Positions 1-4,084 of a stretch of 6,312 bases of DNA are shown one piece after another (the first letter of the stretch is position 1; every line of letters begins with the position of its first letter). The notes under the pieces are model-generated. The model was not told where the DNA came from, searched no databases, and was given only the letters and a program-made list of their open reading frames with translations. The position numbers and the translations under genes were made by a program. The DNA is from an uncultured Porphyromonas sp. Its GTDB lineage: Bacteria; Bacteroidota; Bacteroidia; Bacteroidales; Porphyromonadaceae. The stretch covers positions 1 through 6,312 of the forward strand of contig CAMBHQ010000054.1 in the NCBI GenBank assembly GCA_945867245.1, read 5' to 3'.

Positions 1-244
1 TATTATTCTCTACAGTCTGCGTTTCTTGCTTGGTGGCAGGCTGAGATTGCTCATCTGCTACTGCTGTTTTGCGTGGACGTCCAGGTTTACGCTTAATGGG
101 AATTGCTGTGCTCTGAGCGTCAATAATAGCGTAGACGAGGGCCTCTGCGTCGAGCCCTGTAGTAGCTACGCCAAGTTCCTTAGCTGTGGCGATGAGCTGT
201 TGCTTGCTCATCTGCACAAGTTCTTCTTTGTGATACGTAGGCAT
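1..244 (-). CDS. rho: Transcription termination factor Rho, N-terminal part (runs off left edge)
   Basis: Rho is a hexameric RNA-dependent ATPase/helicase that ends transcription at untranslated, C-rich RNA. Only the first 81 codons are visible, so no RNA-binding OB fold or ATPase motif can be checked. The protein begins MPTYHKEELVQMSKQQLI, and residues about 5-44 form a compact helical module (ELVQMSKQQL, then AKELGV, then EALVYAIIDAQ) resembling the Rho N-terminal helix-extended-helix domain. After it comes a basic segment KRKPGRPRK (residues 51-59), which looks like an AT-hook, and then a polar Gln/Thr/Glu-rich stretch. As I recall, Bacteroidota Rho proteins carry a long, charged, poorly conserved linker at this place. 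The ATG at 244 is the first Met of the open frame; a GGGAG lies 13 bases upstream, farther than usual. The gene follows rsh2 on the same strand after 306 bases that contain promoter-like motifs. The main alternative is another small SAP-like DNA-binding protein; the helical module followed by a basic linker favours Rho. Confidence 0.82.
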   Translation of the reverse strand, partial: MPTYHKEELVQMSKQQLIATAKELGVATTGLDAEALVYAIIDAQSTAIPIKRKPGRPRKTAVADEQSQPATKQETQTVENN

Positions 245-253
245 AATTACGGC

Positions 254-324
254 AATACTCCCTGGGAAGATTGACACAAAGGGAGTACGATATTCTAATG
301 TCTAATAGGGTTTAGTGGAGTATT
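254..324 (-). promoter_or_regulatory. Possible alternative-pairing element in the rho leader
   Basis: Three segments of the minus-strand RNA can pair in two exclusive ways. GGGAGTATT (262 to 254), just upstream of the rho ATG, is complementary over 7 bases to TACTCCC (287 to 281) and over 8 bases to AATACTCC (324 to 317). The shared segment holds GGGAG, the only Shine-Dalgarno-like sequence before rho, 13 bases from its start. The complementarity is seen directly; a regulatory switch is an inference. Autoregulation of rho through its leader is well known in E. coli, but that leader is not related to this one as far as can be seen. Confidence 0.35.
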
Positions 325-329
325 TAGAC

Positions 330-344
330 CTAGCACGTTGCTAG
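330..344 (-). repeat. Inverted repeat in rho leader (CTAGCA-ACG-TGCTAG)
   Basis: A perfect 6-bp stem with a 3-base loop, extendable by one G-U pair in the minus-strand RNA. It lies just upstream of the pairing segments at 254-324. No U-run follows. It is probably a leader hairpin; its role is unknown. Confidence 0.4.
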
Positions 345-368
345 AAGCTCCAAACAAATGAAGTATTG

Positions 369-384
369 GGCTAAAGATTTAGCC
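369..384 (-). repeat. Inverted repeat in rho leader (GGCTAAA-TC-TTTAGCC)
   Basis: The arms GGCTAAA and TTTAGCC are perfectly complementary over 7 bases; as RNA this would be a 6-bp stem with a 4-base loop. In the minus-strand transcript it is followed by CAATACTTC, which is not a U-tract, so it lacks the tail of an intrinsic terminator. It lies close to the start site predicted from the 394-401 motif and could protect the 5' end of the rho mRNA or take part in leader folding. Confidence 0.42.
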
Positions 385-393
385 TTACGCCGA

Positions 394-401
394 CAAAGAT
401 A
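394..401 (-). promoter_or_regulatory. Second candidate -7 element (TATCTTTG) upstream of rho
   Basis: TATCTTTG on the minus strand matches TAnnTTTG perfectly, but there is no TTG at 17-23 bases upstream; the nearest is about 27 bases away. A start near 387-389 would place the 369-384 hairpin almost at the 5' end of the RNA. It is weaker than the upstream candidate and may be a secondary promoter or a chance match. Confidence 0.3.
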
Positions 402-424
402 CGTAATTTATCTGAATGCTTCTC

Positions 425-437
425 ATCGCAATGCGAT
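425..437 (-). repeat. Small inverted repeat in rho leader (ATCGC-ATT-GCGAT)
   Basis: A perfect 5-bp stem with a 3-base loop lies just downstream of the predicted 464-493 promoter. No T-run follows on either strand, so it is not a typical intrinsic terminator. It could be a small RNA hairpin or a protein-binding dyad; at this length it may also be chance. Confidence 0.3.
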
Positions 438-463
438 AACTGCTAGGGGCTTGGGGTAAAAGG

Positions 464-493
464 CAAAGCTATTCTTCGGCTACGACTATTCAA
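464..493 (-). promoter_or_regulatory. Candidate Bacteroidota-type promoter for rho (TTG-N19-TAGCTTTG)
   Basis: On the minus strand a TTG (CAA at 491-493 on the plus strand) lies exactly 19 bases before TAGCTTTG (464-471). This fits the known Bacteroidota sigma-ABfr consensus of a -33 TTG and a -7 TAnnTTTG separated by roughly 17-23 bases. Transcription would start near 457-459, giving rho a leader of about 213 nucleotides. The match is to a short consensus, so it is a prediction, but it lies in the only gene-free stretch and points the right way. Confidence 0.5.
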
Positions 494-550
494 TGAACTC
501 GTAGAGACTACATTTATCGGATGCCCTATGGGTATTTAGGACACTACCGC

Positions 551-2800
551 CTAGTGGCGTATCACCTGCTTGACACCTACGGCACTGCGGACTTTCTTCA
601 CTAGATTGCTTAGGCTAGAGCCCTGCTCTAGCTTGATGACAAAAGTACCACGGAATAGTCCATCACCCGAGTCAATAGAATAGTTGCGTAGCATACAGCG
701 CGATTCTTTCTTGATAAGGGAGATAATATGCGTTACTACGGCTATATCATCTCTACCTACTACCTCTATCTGCACGAGGCTACTGCGCTCACTATCGTTG
801 CCAGACCAACGGGCACTCAGTACTCTATGCCCCGTGCGCTCTATCATATCCGGAGCATTGGGGCAGTCGGTGCGGTGTATCTTGATGCCTTTGCTAGAGA
901 CGAAGCCAAATACTTCGTCGCCGTACACAGGCTGGCAGCACTTGGCGAAACTATAGACTACGCCTGTAAGCCCTTGGTCAATAACAAGCACTTCTTGACT
1001 TGTGGCCGTATTAGCCTGTACTTCGGCTAGCTCGCTTAGGCCTGTGAAGGTCTCGGCAGAGCGTATTGTCTGTACATTATCTATACGGCTCTGTGCCTCG
1101 CTGGCTATTTGTCGTAGCTCTTGCTCGTACTGGTCAATGAAGGCAGATACATCTAGCTTCTCGTGCTTAATATCTCGGTAGAAGTCCGAGAGAGCTTTGT
1201 AGCCACGGCGTATAGTTAGTCGTATGAATACAGCCTCGTTGTAGGGGAGTTTCCTGTTTTTGAGCCTGCGTTGTACTAGCTCTTTGGCGATAGCTAGTCC
1301 TTGCTCTTCCTCGGCACGCAGCAACTGGCGTATGCGCGCCTTGGCTTTGGTACTAACGACTACCGATAGCCAATCTTGTTTGGGACTCTGCTGTGCACTG
1401 GTGATAATCTCTACTGTATCGCCATTGCTTAGCTGGTGCTTTAGGGAGACATTCTTACCATTTACTTTGCCTAGGATAGCACTAGCGCCTACACGACTAT
1501 GGACAGAGAAGGCAAAGTCTAGCACTGTAGCACCTTTGGGGAGCTTCATCACCTCGCCTTTGGGCGTAAATACATATATCTCCTGAGCCTTAATAGTCAT
1601 CATCGACCGCTCTAGGATGCCACGTCTGTCTGCGCCATCGTGAGCTTTCACTGCCTCTAGTGTATCACGCACAGAGGCTAAGAATTCATCGAGTCCGCCT
1701 TCGCTTTTGATGCCTTTGTACTTCCAATGGGCAGCTACCCCCTGCTCTGCAATGGCGTCCATACGCTGCGAACGTATCTGTACCTCTACCCAGCGACTCT
1801 CGGGTCCCATCACTGTAGTGTGCAGGCTCTCGTAGCCGTTGCTCTTGGGGATGCTTATCCAATCTTTGAGTCGCTCTGGGTTGGGACGATACATATCCGC
1901 TATGATAGAGTAGACTTGCCAGCAGACGAGGCGCTCGCGCTCTACAGGACAGTCTACTATAATACGTATGGCGAAGAGGTCGTATATATCCTCGAAGGCC
2001 TGCTTGCGTAGCTTGTTGTGTATCGAGCTTATGCTCTTGGTGCGTCCTTTCATTTCGAAGGGAACATCTAGTACCTCCTCTAGGCGTTTGCGTATGGGCG
2101 AGATAAAGGCTGCGATAAAGGCATCACGGCTAGCTTTGCTCTCACCAAGCTTGCGGACTATGTAGTCATAGGTCTTGCGGTCTCTCCATTTGAGGCACAG
2201 GTCCTCCATCTCGCCTTTGATCTTGTACAAGCCTAAGCGGTGGGCAATAGGAGCATAGAGGAACGAAGCCTCTACTGCCAATGCCAGACATCCCTCACTA
2301 TTATACAGCTTTTTGGCGTGGCGCAGGCGGTATAGCCTATCTGCGATGATAAGAAGTACCACACGTATGTCCTCTGCCATCGATAAGAGCAGGTTGTGGA
2401 AGTTCTCACTGCTGATAGATTCTCTACGGCTGTATAGAGCCGATGCACGCTGCATCAGCGAGAGTAAACGCTGTACCTCTATGCCGTAGCACTGCTCGGC
2501 CGTCTTGTCTGTGATGAGTCCTTCGCTATAGGGTATATATAGGAGTAGGGCTATCAGACTATCACGGTCTAGGTACAACTCCTCGCTCGCTACACGTGCA
2601 GTCTCTAGGGTACTAATTAGGCTTGGTATCTGGATATATTTGTCCTCATCCTTGCGCGCGAAGATATTGCTTAGCGCCTCGGAACCCAAGAGACGGAAGA
2701 GTTGTTTGCGCTCCTCTCTGCTCGTCTCTGTGGCGAGTCGTACCACTAGAGCACGTAAAGCAGTATATAATATAGCCTGATATTGTGGCTGCTGTATCAT
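551..2800 (-). CDS. RelA/SpoT family (p)ppGpp synthetase with degenerate hydrolase domain
   Basis: This 749-residue protein has the full long-RSH layout. The synthetase domain (about residues 225-360) keeps the residues known to matter: GRTK (252-255), YD (273-274), the RLKD charge motif (310-313), NGY with Tyr323, His327 and Glu339 in VEVQIR. It should therefore transfer pyrophosphate from ATP to GDP or GTP. TGS (about 407-468), the CC/zinc-finger region with Cys621, Cys622, His642 and Cys646, and a C-terminal ACT domain (about 672-749) imply ribosome and uncharged-tRNA sensing. The N-terminal HD domain is recognisable but decayed: the first His is Ser63 by ungapped alignment to the neighbouring Rel, the HD pair is Tyr88-Ile89, the following ED is Ser-Glu, and only Asp154 of the four expected Mn ligands remains. 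The guanosine-contacting RRSGEPY segment is also missing. Hydrolase activity is very unlikely. The ATG at 2800 is supported by AGAGGA 8 bases upstream. It lies 12 bases after the anSME gene, probably in one operon. It resembles RelA in function but has RxKD, not the ExDD of proteobacterial RelA. Confidence 0.93.
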   Translation of the reverse strand: MIQQPQYQAILYTALRALVVRLATETSREERKQLFRLLGSEALSNIFARKDEDKYIQIPSLISTLETARVASEELYLDRDSLIALLLYIPYSEGLITDKTAEQCYGIEVQRLLSLMQRASALYSRRESISSENFHNLLLSMAEDIRVVLLIIADRLYRLRHAKKLYNSEGCLALAVEASFLYAPIAHRLGLYKIKGEMEDLCLKWRDRKTYDYIVRKLGESKASRDAFIAAFISPIRKRLEEVLDVPFEMKGRTKSISSIHNKLRKQAFEDIYDLFAIRIIVDCPVERERLVCWQVYSIIADMYRPNPERLKDWISIPKSNGYESLHTTVMGPESRWVEVQIRSQRMDAIAEQGVAAHWKYKGIKSEGGLDEFLASVRDTLEAVKAHDGADRRGILERSMMTIKAQEIYVFTPKGEVMKLPKGATVLDFAFSVHSRVGASAILGKVNGKNVSLKHQLSNGDTVEIITSAQQSPKQDWLSVVVSTKAKARIRQLLRAEEEQGLAIAKELVQRRLKNRKLPYNEAVFIRLTIRRGYKALSDFYRDIKHEKLDVSAFIDQYEQELRQIASEAQSRIDNVQTIRSAETFTGLSELAEVQANTATSQEVLVIDQGLTGVVYSFAKCCQPVYGDEVFGFVSSKGIKIHRTDCPNAPDMIERTGHRVLSARWSGNDSERSSLVQIEVVGRDDIAVVTHIISLIKKESRCMLRNYSIDSGDGLFRGTFVIKLEQGSSLSNLVKKVRSAVGVKQVIRH

Positions 2801-2808
2801 AATTGTAT

Positions 2809-2814
2809 TCCTCT
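2809..2814 (-). promoter_or_regulatory. Shine-Dalgarno site of the second RSH gene
   Basis: AGAGGA on the minus strand lies 8 bases before the ATG at 2800 and overlaps the TAG stop of the anSME gene. It fixes the start of the second RSH gene and suggests translational coupling between the two. Such a well-spaced site is notable because many Bacteroidota genes lack one. Confidence 0.6.
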
Positions 2815-4075
2815 ATGTGTGTTCGAGTGGAAGCCCCATAGCGAGGCGTCCCATAATCAAGCTAGGAGCTTGCCCGAGGAGCAAGCAGTGGCGCATATAG
2901 CGCATATAGGGAGCGGAGTGTCGCCAGAATGCATAATAGCCGTGGCATAGGTAGTTGTGTCCGTATTCGCCATCTTTACTTCTGACGAAGCGGTTTTTGG
3001 GACACTCGCCGTGGCATACGAAGAGATACTCACAGCTTTTGCATTGCTGTGTCAGTCCCTCTCGTTTGGCCGAGCCGAAGCGTTGCTGCTCGCTACTGCG
3101 CATCATATTGCCTAGGCTATCATCTAGTACATTGCCTAGGCGGTAACGTGGATAGACGTAGTGGTCGCAACTGAAGACATCTCCATTATGCTCCATAATA
3201 CCAGCATGCCCGCACTCCGGTGCCAAGGTACATATACCAGGTAGGACGCCCATCCATCCTGCTAGCGTAGCGTCAAACAACTGAACGAATACCTCGCCCA
3301 CATCATTGCGTACCCATTCGTCGAATACGCCCGTCAGGAAGTCCCCCCACTGGCGGGCTGTGATGCTATAGGGTGCCATACGGACATCTAGGCCATCGTG
3401 CATCTGGCGTAGCTCACTTCGGAGGTCTATATAGGGCGCTTCTACGTGCTGATGTTTTAGACTAAGGCTATTGATGCGCTCTACAATCGGGGTGAACTGG
3501 ATGTATCGGACCCCAATACCACGCAGGAAGCGATAATACTCTAGAGGTTCGTCGGCATTGCGGCTGTTGATCGTAGAGAGTACATTGAACTCTGTCCCCA
3601 GACGCTGCATCAATTCGATAGCTCTGAGCACGCGTGCGAAACTGCCCTGCTGGCCCATGGTACGGCGGAAAGCATCGTGCTGTGCCTCTGTGCCATCTAG
3701 GGATATGCCGATGAGGAACTCGTTGTCGGCAAAGAAGCGACACCAGTCCTCGCTCATCAGTAGACCATTGGTCTGGAGGCTATTCTCTATACGACGCCCC
3801 CCAGCATAGCGACGCTGTAGCTCTAGTGCACGCTCGTAGAAACTGCGTGGCCTTAGCAAGGCTTCGCCTCCGTGCCAAGTGAAAGCAACAGGCATACCCT
3901 CGGGCTGAGCGCTGATGTAATCCCGCACGAAAGTCTCTAAGACCTCGTCGCTCATCTCTGGTATAGCCCGTTCTCTGCCGAATAAGCCCTCTTTCTCTAG
4001 ATAATAGCAGTAGTCGCAGCGCATATTACAGGCAGCGCCGGCGGCCTTGCTCATCATCTGGAAGCTTCTATTCAT
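2813..4075 (-). CDS. Anaerobic sulfatase-maturating enzyme (radical SAM/SPASM)
   Basis: This 420-residue protein belongs to the anSME family, which oxidises a conserved Ser or Cys in type I sulfatases to the catalytic formylglycine, in the cytoplasm and without oxygen. The radical SAM cluster motif CxxxCxxC is at Cys16, Cys20 and Cys23 (CNMRCDYC), with the family's TWHGGE at 66-71 and SLDG at 125-128. The C-terminal SPASM region has all the cysteines expected for two auxiliary [4Fe-4S] clusters: Cys282, 288, 303, 345, 348, 354, 358 and 377, and Asp304 directly after Cys303 matches the catalytic Asp of characterised anSMEs. Its sequence closely resembles Bacteroides enzymes such as ChuR, though the N-terminal lead before the first Cys is shorter. 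Length is normal for the family. It starts 9 bases after the Rel gene and ends 12 bases before the second RSH gene, so it is probably co-transcribed with both. There is no good ribosome binding site (AAGG is only one base from the ATG), so coupling to Rel translation is likely. No sulfatase gene lies in the window. Confidence 0.93.
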   Translation of the reverse strand: MNRSFQMMSKAAGAACNMRCDYCYYLEKEGLFGRERAIPEMSDEVLETFVRDYISAQPEGMPVAFTWHGGEALLRPRSFYERALELQRRYAGGRRIENSLQTNGLLMSEDWCRFFADNEFLIGISLDGTEAQHDAFRRTMGQQGSFARVLRAIELMQRLGTEFNVLSTINSRNADEPLEYYRFLRGIGVRYIQFTPIVERINSLSLKHQHVEAPYIDLRSELRQMHDGLDVRMAPYSITARQWGDFLTGVFDEWVRNDVGEVFVQLFDATLAGWMGVLPGICTLAPECGHAGIMEHNGDVFSCDHYVYPRYRLGNVLDDSLGNMMRSSEQQRFGSAKREGLTQQCKSCEYLFVCHGECPKNRFVRSKDGEYGHNYLCHGYYAFWRHSAPYMRYMRHCLLLGQAPSLIMGRLAMGLPLEHT

Positions 4076-4084
4076 GCCTTACAT

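Noticed and set aside
26..274. Open frame of 82 codons on the plus strand at the left edge
   Set aside because: It lies opposite the rho N-terminal coding frame, has a Cys-rich composition with no recognisable domain, and extends over the rho start region. The minus-strand Rho reading explains the sequence better.
458..482. Weak hairpin followed by CCTTTTACC as the terminator of the rsh operon
   Set aside because: The stem is 5 bp with a G-U pair, and the four-T run is short and offset. The same bases fit the TAGCTTTG promoter motif better. No convincing intrinsic terminator is seen after the second RSH gene, so read-through into rho or Rho-dependent termination remains possible.
542..556. 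Inverted repeat CACTA-CCGCC-TAGTG over the stop of the second RSH gene as a terminator
   Set aside because: The stem is only 5 bp, overlaps coding sequence, and is not followed by a T-run on the minus strand.
684..1030. Overlapping plus-strand open frames of 90 and 100 codons
   Set aside because: They are antisense to the CC and ACT region of the second RSH gene, overlap each other in different frames, and show no domain. They are shadows of the real gene, as are the others at 1260-2165, 2955-3809, 4047-4546 and 5841-6100.
3107..3141. Direct repeat ATTGCCTAGGC, two copies 24 bases apart
   Set aside because: It is in frame within the anSME gene and encodes Leu-Gly-Asn twice (residues 313-315 and 321-323) with the same codons, so it is explained by protein sequence.
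4079..4084. ATG-TAA start-stop pair between the Rel stop and the anSME start
   Set aside because: A two-codon frame directly after the Rel stop could affect ribosome reinitiation, but such short matches arise easily by chance and nothing else supports a role.
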